From Hyphomonadaceae bacterium (GTDB lineage: Bacteria; Pseudomonadota; Alphaproteobacteria; Caulobacterales; Aquidulcibacteraceae), in assembly GCA_022841905.1 (NCBI GenBank), contig JALHQO010000006.1, positions 1 through 64,000 of the forward strand: a DNA stretch of 64,000 nucleotides, given 5' to 3'. Shown one piece after another: positions 1-7,881 of the stretch. A model generated the notes under the pieces. It was not told the origin of the DNA and did not search any database. It saw only the letters and a list, made by a program, of their open reading frames with translations. How positions within the stretch are numbered: position 1 is the first letter of the stretch; every line of letters starts with the position of its first letter. A program made the position numbers and the translations under genes.

Positions 1-53
1 AGCTGGAAAACCGATTTCGCGATATCCAGCCCGATTGTAACTACGTTGCTCAT
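1..53 (-). CDS. IS110-family transposase, N-terminal fragment (cut by window edge)
   Basis: Only the first 17 codons are in the window. On the minus strand they read MSNVVTIGLDIAKSVFQ, the typical beginning of IS110-family DEDD transposases; the D of GLDIAK is the first acidic catalytic residue of the RuvC-like domain. A strong GGAGGAG ribosome binding site lies just upstream of the ATG (minus strand). The rest of the gene lies outside the window, so whether the element is intact cannot be told. Confidence 0.82.
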   Translation of the reverse strand, partial: MSNVVTIGLDIAKSVFQ

Positions 54-390
54 GGCTCTCCTCCGGCTCAAACCGGAAGCATACGCCGCCGGCGGGTAGG
101 AGAGCCGTCCACGGCATCGAAAGCGGACACTCAAAAAACCGATCGGGGACACCCGCGCGCAGCACAATCAGGCGAAGCTTGTCACCGGAAAAACGTGACG
201 ATGAACTCGACGCCAGACACGGCGTCATCATATCCGGACACATGTTGGATGTTGCCGCGGTGACCGTCGCTCGTCACGAGGCACTGAAAAGTGGGTGAGT
301 TTCGCCACCGGAAAAAGCTGTGATCTAAGACGTTCGCCGCAGAATGCGGCGGGATTGGATTCGAGCGGCGGGGGGCGTAACATTCTGCAA
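54..390. other. Noncoding stretch upstream of the IS110 transposase, with a hairpin over its ribosome binding site
   Basis: No convincing gene lies here. Immediately upstream of the transposase start, GGCTCTCCT (54-62) pairs perfectly with AGGAGAGCC (98-106), with an inner CCGG/CCGG stem. In the transposase transcript this hairpin would include the GGAGG ribosome binding site, a common way for insertion sequences to prevent translation from read-through transcripts. In IS110-group elements the noncoding end upstream of the transposase encodes the bridge RNA, so part of 54 to about 290 may do so. The outer element boundary was not found. Confidence 0.4.
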
Positions 391-537
391 ATGCAGCAGT
401 ATTGGCCCCCGCCAGAGGAACGCGAACGCGAGCGCCGCCGTCTGGACGCTATTCGGCCCTGGCATCGAGTCGCGTTTGTTGTGGCCGGCGTGTTCTTAGT
501 GATCGCACTTTATCTGCAATTTGCGAGCTTAGGCTAG
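391..537 (+). CDS. Possible small single-pass membrane protein
   Basis: A 48-residue open frame starting at ATG 391. It has a strongly charged N-terminal half (EERERERRRLD) followed by one hydrophobic segment at about residues 27-45 and only a few residues after it. A longer version from a GTG at 295 is possible, but that extension looks unlike protein. There is no clear ribosome binding site and no family is recognised. It sits between the insertion sequence end and the sugar-modification genes. Confidence 0.33.
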   Translation: MQQYWPPPEERERERRRLDAIRPWHRVAFVVAGVFLVIALYLQFASLG

Positions 538-765
538 CTCGCCTACGCGATTACCCTGCCGCCATTATCTGATGCTCGCGGCAGATATTGGAATTGTAAG
601 GAGTGCCTCGGCGCGCGAGATTGGTCCCTAGAGCGCGATGGCCGACGAGGGCTGTTTACGTATTTCCGTGGTTAGATGCATCTCGCATCGATAAGCGGGC
701 AGGCGGCTTAAGCAGGCCCGCCAATAGGCCTGCCGATGCGCAGGCGCTTCGATAGGGACACTCGG

Positions 766-1878
766 ATGATTTCCGTCTTCGGTTCGGACATTGGCGACGC
801 AGAGATCGCAGCCGTTACCGCTTGCATGAAGTCGCAGTGGTTGGGCTTCGGCAAGAAAGTCGAGGAATTTGAAGCCGCCTTCGCGGATAGGCTTAATCTG
901 CCCTCCTTCGTGATGGTCGATAGTGGCTCGAACGCCTTATACATGGCTCTCGTTCTCTTGGACCTGCCGCGCGGCTCTGAAGTCATTGTCCCATCCTTTA
1001 CTTGGGTCTCCTGCGCGCAAGCGGTCCTCCTGGCTGGTCTAAAGCCTGTGTTCTGCGATGTGGACGCCGACACAATGAACGCTCGCGACATCGATGTGGA
1101 AGCACGCATTAGCTCGAAAACCTCTGCGATCATGGTTGTTCATTATGCAGGATTGCCGGTGCAGATGGACGCCATCCTGCGCTTTGGCTTGCCTGTGATC
1201 GAAGACGCGGCGCACGCCGTCGATGCAAAGTGGCGAGGCCGGTCGTGCGGGAGCATAGGCGAGGTCGGAATCTATAGCTTCGATGCCGTGAAAAATCTCA
1301 CCGCGGGCGAGGGCGGGGGCATCACCGCCAAGGACGCGACCAAGAGCGCACGCGCTAAGCATCTGCGCTATTGCGGTATCGGCAAATCCGGCTTTGAGGC
1401 CGCGACGTCCGCGCCCTCGTTAGCTCGCTGGTGGGAATACGACATCAAAGAGCCGTTCATCAAAATGCTGCCCACCAATATCGCTGCGTCCATCGCTGCG
1501 GTGCAATTGTCTCGCCTCGACGACCTTCAAGCCCGCAGGCGCGCGATATGGGACAGATACGACGCCGAGCTTGGAGATCTTGGGGGATTGGTTCTGCCTA
1601 AGTCAGCGTCGCCAAGCGATCAGCATGGCTATTTCACCTATTGCGTACGCGCCAAAGAGCGGGACGCGCTCGCACGTGCGCTTCTCGAAGCGGGTATTTA
1701 TACCACGTTGCGCTATCATCCGTTGCATCTGAACAGGCTCTATGCCGAGACCGAACGCCGACTTCCAAATACTGAGCGGCTCAATGAGGAAGCCTTGTCG
1801 ATCCCGCTTCACCCTCGTCTCACTGATGACGATGTGACGAGGGTGATCGCGGGGATCAAGCGCTTCTATCGTCGCTGA
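766..1878 (+). CDS. DegT/DnrJ/EryC1-family sugar aminotransferase
   Basis: A 370-residue PLP-dependent fold-type I enzyme of the family that transfers an amino group from glutamate to keto-sugar nucleotides. Visible family features are the N-terminal DSGSNALYMAL helix, the IEDAAHAVDA motif with the ring-nitrogen Asp (about residue 147) and SFDAVKNLTAGEGG, whose Lys176 should form the Schiff base. The start at 766 is preferred because the homologous part begins with MISVFGSD; an in-frame ATG at 736 adds ten unlikely residues. Together with the convergent acyltransferase it could make an N-acylated amino sugar for a surface polysaccharide; the substrate is not determinable. Confidence 0.9.
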   Translation: MISVFGSDIGDAEIAAVTACMKSQWLGFGKKVEEFEAAFADRLNLPSFVMVDSGSNALYMALVLLDLPRGSEVIVPSFTWVSCAQAVLLAGLKPVFCDVDADTMNARDIDVEARISSKTSAIMVVHYAGLPVQMDAILRFGLPVIEDAAHAVDAKWRGRSCGSIGEVGIYSFDAVKNLTAGEGGGITAKDATKSARAKHLRYCGIGKSGFEAATSAPSLARWWEYDIKEPFIKMLPTNIAASIAAVQLSRLDDLQARRRAIWDRYDAELGDLGGLVLPKSASPSDQHGYFTYCVRAKERDALARALLEAGIYTTLRYHPLHLNRLYAETERRLPNTERLNEEALSIPLHPRLTDDDVTRVIAGIKRFYRR

Positions 1879-2432
1879 AGTCGGGCGGCGAGAGCCAGCA
1901 CACTGTCTCGATCGCGCGAGCCGGCACGGCGCGAGGGCGAGCCGACATTGATGGACCAAGGTTCGAGATGGTCTCTGACCAGAGCCAGCGCGCCGGTTAT
2001 TGCGCCTTCGCCTACGTGTACGCCGGGCAACACAATGCCTCCAGCGCCAATACACGCATGGGTGCCAAAGACAATGCGTCCTGCGTGAATGGCTCGGAGT
2101 TCGCGGGGCGCTTGCGACCCAATCAGCGCGCTCGCGGAGAGATCATCCGATTCGGAGAAGAGCCTTACGCCGTGGGATAGGCTGGTGAAGTCACCGATCG
2201 TGATGCCGGCGGCGCCGACCAAGCTGCAGTGCGACGCGATATGAACTGAGTTTCCGATGTTAAGACTGTCTCTCGCGGTGATCACGCAAAAAGGATCAAT
2301 GCGAACACGATCGCCGATGCTGATCTGCCCGGGGCCGACAAACACGCATGACGAGTGGATCTGAACACCGTCGCCAAGGCCCGCAAATCCAACGGCACGC
2401 AACGCGGCGTCGCTTAGGAATTGAGAATTCAT
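1866..2432 (-). CDS. Hexapeptide-repeat (left-handed beta-helix) O/N-acyltransferase
   Basis: A 188-residue protein built of imperfect hexapeptide repeats (for example IGDRVRIDPFCVI, IGNSVHIASHCSLV, VFGTHACIGAGGIVLPGV), the signature of trimeric left-handed parallel beta-helix acyltransferases of the WcaF/LacA/FdtC type. The ending NVGSPSRR resembles the usual C-terminal GxPAk motif of sugar acetyltransferases. Its 3-prime end overlaps the tail of the convergent DegT aminotransferase by 13 bases. A role in acetylating the amino sugar made by that neighbour is plausible but inferred. Confidence 0.85.
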   Translation of the reverse strand: MNSQFLSDAALRAVGFAGLGDGVQIHSSCVFVGPGQISIGDRVRIDPFCVITARDSLNIGNSVHIASHCSLVGAAGITIGDFTSLSHGVRLFSESDDLSASALIGSQAPRELRAIHAGRIVFGTHACIGAGGIVLPGVHVGEGAITGALALVRDHLEPWSINVGSPSRRAGSRDRDSVLALAARLQRR

Positions 2433-2445
2433 AGTCGGCCCGCGA

Positions 2446-2760
2446 TCACATTCTAATATAAAGCCAGCCGTCTCGCGATGGACACGGTTTTAAACTGCGA
2501 AGCCACCAACGCCCGGCGGCTTGGGTCTCCGGCGGCGAGGTTGTGGAGATGACGCCAAGCACGCCCTCCGGCGGGAAACGATGCGCCATGGTATCCAAGA
2601 ACGCCACGGGATCGGCCGCGCCAATGTCTGTGACGCCATAGCGGAAATGGGCTGGCGCTTGATCGGGGTGATCGAAGAATGAGATTTCGCTGTCGCGAAA
2701 ATCATACGTGTTCCAGGCGCGAAAAATCGCACGCCACGCATCTTTGTCTGCGTCGTTCAT
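2446..2760 (-). CDS. Hypothetical protein, 104 residues
   Basis: An open frame lying 13 bases upstream of the acyltransferase on the same strand, so possibly co-transcribed with it. No signal peptide, membrane segment or known motif is seen; the N-terminal half (DAWRAIFRAWNTYDFRDSE) looks like ordinary globular protein. The C-terminal third (PPETQAAGRWWLRSLKPCPS) has an unusual composition, and another frame stays open across the same stretch, so a frameshift near 2540 cannot be excluded. Confidence 0.45.
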   Translation of the reverse strand: MNDADKDAWRAIFRAWNTYDFRDSEISFFDHPDQAPAHFRYGVTDIGAADPVAFLDTMAHRFPPEGVLGVISTTSPPETQAAGRWWLRSLKPCPSRDGWLYIRM

Positions 2761-2876
2761 GGCCCCAAGGCTAAGTCTCGCCCTGCCTCATCGCAAGAGC
2801 CGGTTGCCCCGCGCGGCGCGATGGGCCCGTCCCGCGCAACTGGCGGGCTGAGGGGCGGGCATGATAAGGTCGGTTT

Positions 2877-3620
2877 ATGTCCAACGCAGACATCCCGATT
2901 TTCATCCTCGCTTGGGAACGGCCGATCTATCTTTGGGTTACGCTCGATAGCTTTTTTCGCCTGAGCCCGCCCAATGCGCGGTTCACCATCATCAATAACA
3001 ATTCCACGCATCCGATGGTCCGCCAAGTGATCCAGGGCTTCGAACGGCGGGGCATGTTCGATGAAGTCATCCATTGCGATGAAAACTCGCCAACCCGATT
3101 TCGCGACTTGATCGGCGAACGTCACGAGCGTTTGCCGGAATTCTTCGGCTACGTAGAAGGCGACGTCGAATTGCTGAAAGGGAACTGTGTCTGGTTAGAC
3201 GAAATGCTCGACATCATGGGCGCCAATCCCGATCTTGCCTATCTCGGTTCGCTGATTGATCCCTCTGACTTTGTCCCGCTGGAAGCCGGCGCGAGGTTGG
3301 GGTCTAAAATTCCTATTGGCCGCCTAGAGGCGTTGCTGAAAGCTCATAGCCCCGAGCGCAGTTATATCGATCGCGTGCAGGGCCGATATCAGCTGGGCTT
3401 GCAGCCGCCCGGACGTCTGACGCTGTTTCGTAAGTCCGCATTTCAGACTGTTCGCATCACGTGCGACGGGGTGATGACGAAGGATTTGTGCGCACAAGGA
3501 TGGCAGGTCGGCATCGCGACAAACGTTCGTCACCGGCACCTTAGTCTGCTGCACATTTTCGACGAGCCTGGTTACGACGTGGACGCCCGCAACGAGTTCG
3601 TCAATCGCATGATCGATTAG
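2877..3620 (+). CDS. Glycosyltransferase-like protein (GT-A fold, family 2-like)
   Basis: A 247-residue protein. The N-terminus IPIFILAWERPIYLWVTLDS followed by FTIINNNSTHP matches the nucleotide-binding beginning of GT-A glycosyltransferases that open with an (I/V)xxxxRxxxLxxxLxS pattern and an NNxS motif. EGDVELL at about residues 94-100 could serve as the DxD-type metal site. No membrane segment is visible, so it is probably cytosolic or membrane-peripheral. Flanking aminotransferase, acyltransferase and methyltransferase genes point to surface-glycan synthesis. Divergent family members make the exact donor and acceptor unknown. Confidence 0.68.
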   Translation: MSNADIPIFILAWERPIYLWVTLDSFFRLSPPNARFTIINNNSTHPMVRQVIQGFERRGMFDEVIHCDENSPTRFRDLIGERHERLPEFFGYVEGDVELLKGNCVWLDEMLDIMGANPDLAYLGSLIDPSDFVPLEAGARLGSKIPIGRLEALLKAHSPERSYIDRVQGRYQLGLQPPGRLTLFRKSAFQTVRITCDGVMTKDLCAQGWQVGIATNVRHRHLSLLHIFDEPGYDVDARNEFVNRMID

Positions 3621-3714
3621 CGAGGCGTTGCAGGCGAGCGAAGCCTCTTGTGTCTATCCGATCGCTCGACGCAGCGCCGGACGCCGAAGACGCCCGATGA
3701 TGAAGCGGGGCTGA

Positions 3715-3960
3715 TTAAGGACGTTGTAGCCGCGCCTGCGCATTGTGGGCGAGGTTGCCGAACATCCTGTCGCGGGCGCTTGGCAGCCCGGCCGCGCGGT
3801 CAAGCACATCACGAACGCGGCCGGTCTCCCGATCTGGCGCGCTAGCTCCATCAGCCAGTCATAGCCGGGGCCAAAGAGAAGGGCGATCACGTCTCAACGG
3901 CGGCGGCGGAACTACATCCTGCGGGCGCGGGCCTTCTGTCGCTTCAAGAGCATGTGCCAT
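3715..3960 (-). pseudogene. Possible decayed small gene with an in-frame stop
   Basis: On the minus strand an ATG at 3960 opens a frame of 82 codons ending at TAA 3715, interrupted by one TGA (3859-3861). The downstream part (DRETGRVRDVLDRAAGLPSA and RDRMFGNLAHNAQARLQRP) reads like amphipathic globular protein and not like chance translation. No family is recognised. It may be a leftover of the accessory region or simply noise. Confidence 0.2.
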
Positions 3961-4041
3961 ACCCCCAGTATAAAGTCCCTCTATTCGGAACGGGGCTTGC
4001 GGGGGTTTCAGGAACAACAGGGAGGCGCTAAGAGCATCACC

Positions 4042-4938
4042 ATGCCTGCGCTCTTGCAAACCCTGGAAGGCGAACTCGCGGGAATTGCTTTCCTGTGCGA
4101 GAACGGTCAACGCCGCCTGCTCATGGAGCCAGACCGCATTCCGCCGGAGACAGGGCTACGCTTTCCTGACAGCGTGATCACCGTGCCGAATGAAGTGCTA
4201 CTGTCGTTTGCCGCAGGGCCACGCCTGCCACGACGCTTCACAGCAAACGATCGAATGCATCCGCCAACGAACATCACCAGCGCACTGATGCGAGAGTTAG
4301 CGATTTCGCATCTGCGCGGACATGGCGTTGAGGTAGGCGCGCTCGCTGCACCGGCGCCGGTGCCATATGGCTGCAAGGTCAACTATGCCGACGTTTTGAG
4401 TTACGAAGAGATCAAAGAGCGCTTTCGCGGTGAACCACAGCACGACCTTGTGAGCCCGAGCCTGCGCACAACTTTTGAATCCTTGGAGGGCGTTGGCGAC
4501 AACAGCCAGGATTTCATCATCGCCTCGCACGTCATCGAACACACGCAAGATCCAATCGGCGCGATTGCGCGATCTTATGCGGCGTTGAGGCATGGCGGCT
4601 CCCTGGTGCTGATCGTGCCTGACAAAAGGCGCACCTTCGACCGCGATCGGGATTTGACCACCTTAGAGCATCTGATTGAAGACTACCGCGCGCCATCGCG
4701 TGAGCGTGACATCCCGCATTTCGTTGAGTTCTCCGAAAAGGCAGGCTTTGGCAACGACTGGCGCAAGCTTTGGGAACAGCAGCACCCGATCCACTATCAC
4801 GTCTGGATATATCAGACGTTCATGGAATTGATCGCCTGGATTAAGAACAACGCTGCGCCGTTTTCGTCGATCTGGTCACACCAGACACTGCCGCACGAAA
4901 CAGAAGATTTTGAGTTTTACGTCGTACTTACAAAATAA
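4042..4938 (+). CDS. Class I SAM-dependent methyltransferase
   Basis: A 298-residue protein with an N-terminal region of unknown function (about 1-95) and a Rossmann-type methyltransferase domain. GVEVGALAAPAP corresponds to SAM-binding motif I, FIIASHVIEHTQDP to the motif IV region and GGSLVLIVPDKRRTFD to post-motif IV. The start at 4042 is chosen because AAGAG lies seven bases upstream; an upstream in-frame ATG at 3952 has poor spacing. The next gene begins 10 bases downstream and encodes a clear paralogue of the catalytic domain. The substrate is unknown; context suggests a sugar or glycolipid. Confidence 0.82.
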   Translation: MPALLQTLEGELAGIAFLCENGQRRLLMEPDRIPPETGLRFPDSVITVPNEVLLSFAAGPRLPRRFTANDRMHPPTNITSALMRELAISHLRGHGVEVGALAAPAPVPYGCKVNYADVLSYEEIKERFRGEPQHDLVSPSLRTTFESLEGVGDNSQDFIIASHVIEHTQDPIGAIARSYAALRHGGSLVLIVPDKRRTFDRDRDLTTLEHLIEDYRAPSRERDIPHFVEFSEKAGFGNDWRKLWEQQHPIHYHVWIYQTFMELIAWIKNNAAPFSSIWSHQTLPHETEDFEFYVVLTK

Positions 4939-4948
4939 GGACACGCGC

Positions 4949-5683
4949 ATGGACCGCCGCGAAAGCCTGCTGCGCGATATTGATATCGATGCCATGACCG
5001 GGCTCGAAATTGGCCCGCTTTCAACGCCGATTATAGAGCGCACTCCGGGGCGCAACATCTACTATGCGGACTATGCCGATCGCGCGACCCTACAAGACCG
5101 ATCCCGCCACGATCCTCACGTCGACATAGAGGCTATTCCGGAGATCGATTTTATCATCGCGCCGCCTCCTGAAGCCCTCCCAGTGGCGTTCGATTACATC
5201 ATTGCATCTCATGTCATCGAGCACGTTCCAGATCCAATTCGCTGGCTCAACATAACCACTGGCTGGCTGAAGCCAGGGGGCCGACTAATCCTAGCCGTGC
5301 CAGATAAGCGTTATTGCTTCGATGCTTTGCGGCCCGCAAGCACCATTCACCAATGGTGGGGCGCCTACATGGACAAAAGGGAAAAGCCCACATTCAGCCA
5401 AGTCTTTGAAGCAGTGGCGTTGCACTCGAACTTTGGTCCCGCCGAGGCATGGGAGGGAGATACGCCAGGAGCCTTTGCATTCACGCGCGATACGGCGCTT
5501 AAGGCCGCAAATGCATCACTAGAGCGCTACGTAGATTGCCACTGCTGGGCGTTCACGTATCTAACCTTCAAGACGCTCATTCGGGAGGCGCGCGAGATTG
5601 GCCTGCTTAAGGCGCAGATTGCGTGGTCGGCGCCGCCAGTGCGGATGGCAAATGAGTTCCATGTCGCCATAGTCGCGGACTAG
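4949..5683 (+). CDS. Class I SAM-dependent methyltransferase, paralogue of the preceding gene
   Basis: A 244-residue protein made almost entirely of the methyltransferase domain. GLEIGPLSTPII is motif I, YIIASHVIEHVPDPIRWL and GGRLILAVPDKRYCFDALRP match the equivalent segments of the upstream neighbour, and both carry FxxD after PDKR. It starts 10 bases after the neighbour's stop with an AAGGACA ribosome binding site, so the two form an operon. Such LEIGP-type methyltransferases often sit in glycan clusters. Whether the two act sequentially or as a complex is not visible. Confidence 0.85.
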   Translation: MDRRESLLRDIDIDAMTGLEIGPLSTPIIERTPGRNIYYADYADRATLQDRSRHDPHVDIEAIPEIDFIIAPPPEALPVAFDYIIASHVIEHVPDPIRWLNITTGWLKPGGRLILAVPDKRYCFDALRPASTIHQWWGAYMDKREKPTFSQVFEAVALHSNFGPAEAWEGDTPGAFAFTRDTALKAANASLERYVDCHCWAFTYLTFKTLIREAREIGLLKAQIAWSAPPVRMANEFHVAIVAD

Positions 5684-5705
5684 GTATGCACGTTTAATTC
5701 GCACA

Positions 5706-6090
5706 TCAGATAATCCGGAAGTGGAAATAAAACGCTTGATTGGCGTTTGTGCCGCAAACAAAAAATACATCAGCACGATCGTTGCTGGAGTCGGCGCTGA
5801 TGCTGCCGTTTCCGTTCGTGCCGGCCTCGCTTACAATGCTGCCAGCGCAGTTTTGCGGGGCGCCTAAGTTGGAGGCGACCGGCAAAGAGATGCCAAGCTG
5901 AGTGATTCCAAGCCGGGTGACGGCGCCATGGGCAACGGCTGATAGCGGCGAAGCCGCGCCGTTTAATCGAGCAGGGCGCGAGCGTCTGGTTTGTGCCGAC
6001 TACGCCACCAGACGAAATCGGCGCTACATCTTGGGGTCGCCTTTCGCGGTCTGCTGGGCCGACATGTGGGCTTTGCAATCGTGTGCCAAG
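5706..6090 (-). pseudogene. Probable 3-prime remnant of a frameshifted gene
   Basis: On the minus strand, 5999-5706 is open for 98 codons but has no ATG. Its last ~65 codons read like real protein (ITQLGISLPVASNLGAPQNC, GSIVSEAGTNGNGSISADSS, DVFFVCGTNANQAFYFHFRII). Just upstream a second frame carries DVAPISSGGVVGTNQTLAP, which also looks coding. A frameshift around 5960-6000 would join them. The family is not recognised; composition suggests a secreted or tail-fibre/pilus-tip-like C-terminus. The remaining gap between 5684 and 6228 shows nothing else. Confidence 0.3.
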
Positions 6091-6228
6091 CGTTAGGTCG
6101 TTTGACCTGTGACACGGGCTCTTGGAGGGCGTCGGCAAAGCTGAGTGCTAGCGCGAATTTGCGAGAATGTTGGGTTTTCGCGTTTCGCGGTGCGAACCTG
6201 CACATAGTCGGACCAAACGGAGCGGCAA

Positions 6229-6771
6229 ATGAGCGGATGGGAAAAATCCCCAGACTACGGCGGCGGTTGGGGCGGCGGGTGGTCAACAGCAGCTGCGGCC
6301 GGGGTGATCGCCGCGATTGCGTTCGCGCTCGTGTCATGTTCGCAAGCCGCCCAGCCGCAACCAGCGCCAGAGTCCGCGGCCATCGCGCAGGAAACTCAGC
6401 AAGGCGTGGACAGCGACGCATGCACTGCGCCGCTTCCATTTGGGGCAGGCACCGAGTTCGCCGGCGTCGTGCGTTACGTGATCGATGGCGACAGCCTCTG
6501 CGTTGGCCCTGCCGATGGCGACGGTTCAACTTGGATTGAGATTCGGCTGATGGACTTCGATGCACCAGAAGCTCGGCAGCCCGGCGGTGCGGAGGCGGAG
6601 GCGACGCTTTCGCGGTTGGTGCTGAACCGCGAGGCGCATTGCACGGTCACGCGTAGCGATCGAAGTGGAGCAACGCGTTCGTATGATCGCGTTCATGCCA
6701 TCTGTCGCGTGAATGGGCAGACGATCGGTGACGGGATGCGGGCGGCGGGTGCGGCTGAAGGCGGAAACTGA
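6229..6771 (+). CDS. Thermonuclease-like (SNase) domain protein, membrane-anchored or secreted
   Basis: A 180-residue protein with one hydrophobic segment at about residues 18-38 (a signal anchor or lipoprotein-like signal with LVSCSQ) and a C-terminal staphylococcal-nuclease-like domain at about 78-178. Family landmarks are VIDGDSLCV (metal-binding VxDGDT), IRLMDFDAPEARQ (RLxGIDAPE), SYDRVHAICRV (YGRxLAxV) and GDGMRAAGAA (LVxxGxA). It probably acts outside the cytoplasm. The final loop is shorter than in secreted nucleases, so activity is uncertain. GGAGCGG precedes the ATG. Confidence 0.8.
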   Translation: MSGWEKSPDYGGGWGGGWSTAAAAGVIAAIAFALVSCSQAAQPQPAPESAAIAQETQQGVDSDACTAPLPFGAGTEFAGVVRYVIDGDSLCVGPADGDGSTWIEIRLMDFDAPEARQPGGAEAEATLSRLVLNREAHCTVTRSDRSGATRSYDRVHAICRVNGQTIGDGMRAAGAAEGGN

Positions 6772-6934
6772 CGGGGCTCTGTGGCGCAGGAAGAGCTAGG
6801 CTAATGTCTGGCCAATGGTGGCGTCACAGCTTTGCTCTCCCCTTACCGGCCCGCCTCTGTACCTATGGTGTACCTAAGAGATATATGCGGCGGGTGTGAA
6901 TCTGGACTCGGTCCTAGAAAGTTCTTCGGAAACA

Positions 6935-7011
6935 TGGTGGTGGCGGGTGGACTTGAACCACCTACCTTGGGGTTATGAATCCCACGCTCTAACCAGATGA
7001 GCTACGCCACC
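6935..7011 (-). tRNA. tRNA-Met (anticodon CAT), elongator type
   Basis: On the minus strand a 77-base cloverleaf with encoded CCA. The acceptor stem GGTGGCG pairs perfectly with CGCCACC, and the discriminator is A. The anticodon loop TTCATAA gives anticodon CAT, and the T-arm GGTGG TTCAAGT CCACC is standard. The G1-C72 pair argues for elongator tRNA-Met over initiator, which has an unpaired position 1-72. The anticodon stem has one mismatch next to the loop. Confidence 0.93.
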
Positions 7012-7056
7012 GACGGCGCGGAGATACGCGCGCTGCGGGTCCGGCGCAAGAGTCGG

Positions 7057-7218
7057 CTAGCCCGCGATGGCGGTGGTCACGAAGAAGGTGATGAGGCCAA
7101 CGGCAGCCAGGAAGCTGGAGACCGCCAGCACAGCCAGCACGTCCGCGCCACGCGGGCCTTGGCGCGCCTCGTCGGACTGGAAGTCCGTGTCGTCGTGGCT
7201 GGTGTCGTCTGACATCAT
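7057..7218 (-). CDS. Small single-pass membrane protein, 53 residues
   Basis: An ATG-ATG start at 7218 follows GGAGA with good spacing. The protein begins with an acidic tail (MMSDDTSHDDTDFQSDE) and ends with a hydrophobic helix at about residues 26-50 (LAVLAVSSFLAAVGLITFFV). The third-position GC bias matches real genes here. On the same strand GGAAC (7256-7260) and GGTT (7235-7238) are 17 bases apart, a one-mismatch version of the EcfG promoter, so a stress-induced membrane peptide is possible. Its function is unknown. Confidence 0.65.
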   Translation of the reverse strand: MMSDDTSHDDTDFQSDEARQGPRGADVLAVLAVSSFLAAVGLITFFVTTAIAG

Positions 7219-7330
7219 CGTTCTCCGCAAGGCCAACCAGGGAGCCCCGACCGAGGTTCCCTCGCCTCGTCAGGGAACTCCCATGTTGGGCAGATTCATT
7301 GGGGCAGGCCCCCAGTTGTCTTGGCAAAAC

Positions 7331-7359
7331 GTAAACACGGGCGCATGGTGGGGTATAAT
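7331..7359 (+). promoter_or_regulatory. Candidate promoter for the Lrp/AsnC gene
   Basis: A perfect TATAAT lies at 7354-7359. The hexamer at the proper -35 distance (7331-7336, GTAAAC) is weak. Transcription from here would start about 24 bases before the TTG at 7390 and downstream of the ATG at 7321, supporting the shorter protein start. Confidence 0.4.
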
Positions 7360-7389
7360 TTATCGCAAGAGCGCCCCTGGGAGGCAATT

Positions 7390-7881
7390 TTGTCCGTTGA
7401 GCTTGATGCCGTCGATCTGCGCATCCTCGATTTGCTGCAGCGGGACGCCAGCCTGTCGATCGCTGAGATCGCCGAGAAGGTGAACCTATCGTCCTCGCCG
7501 GCTTGGCGGCGGATCGAGCGGCTGAAGAAAGTCGGCGTCATCACCCGCCAAGTGACGCTGCTGGACTACGAAAAGCTGGGCCTGAACTTCGAGGTGTTCG
7601 CTTCGGTCAAGCTGCAGCTGCCGACCCGCGAGAATTTGGAAAAGTTCGAGCGCGCGGCGGCCGAATGGCCCGAGGTGGTTGAGTGCGCCACCGTCACCGG
7701 CGCGGTCGACTACATGCTGCGCGTCGTCACGCGCGACATGCATGCCTATGACGATTTCCTGCGTGACAAGATGTTGGCGCTGGGCCTCGTCTCTGACGTG
7801 CAGTCGCGCATCGTCATCCGCGTACCTAAGCGCACCACCGCTGCGCCACTTGAGCTGATGCCGCAATCCGACGCCGATTAA
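7390..7881 (+). CDS. Lrp/AsnC-family transcriptional regulator
   Basis: About 163 residues. The N-terminal helix-turn-helix (LDAVDLRILDLLQRDASLSI, then NLSSSPAWRRIERLKKVGVI) is followed by an AsnC/RAM ligand-sensing domain (VVECATVTGAVDYMLRVVTRDM). The TTG at 7390 is preferred as start because GGGAGG lies six bases upstream and the protein then begins LSVELDAVDLR, as Lrp proteins do. Its target is unknown; it converges on the peptidase gene, overlapping its stop codon. It is probably autoregulated, as is usual for the family. Confidence 0.92.
   Translation: MSVELDAVDLRILDLLQRDASLSIAEIAEKVNLSSSPAWRRIERLKKVGVITRQVTLLDYEKLGLNFEVFASVKLQLPTRENLEKFERAAAEWPEVVECATVTGAVDYMLRVVTRDMHAYDDFLRDKMLALGLVSDVQSRIVIRVPKRTTAAPLELMPQSDAD

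Noticed and set aside
54-106. Interpretation of the 54-106 hairpin as a rho-independent terminator
   Set aside because: No T run follows on either strand; overlap with the transposase ribosome binding site explains it better.
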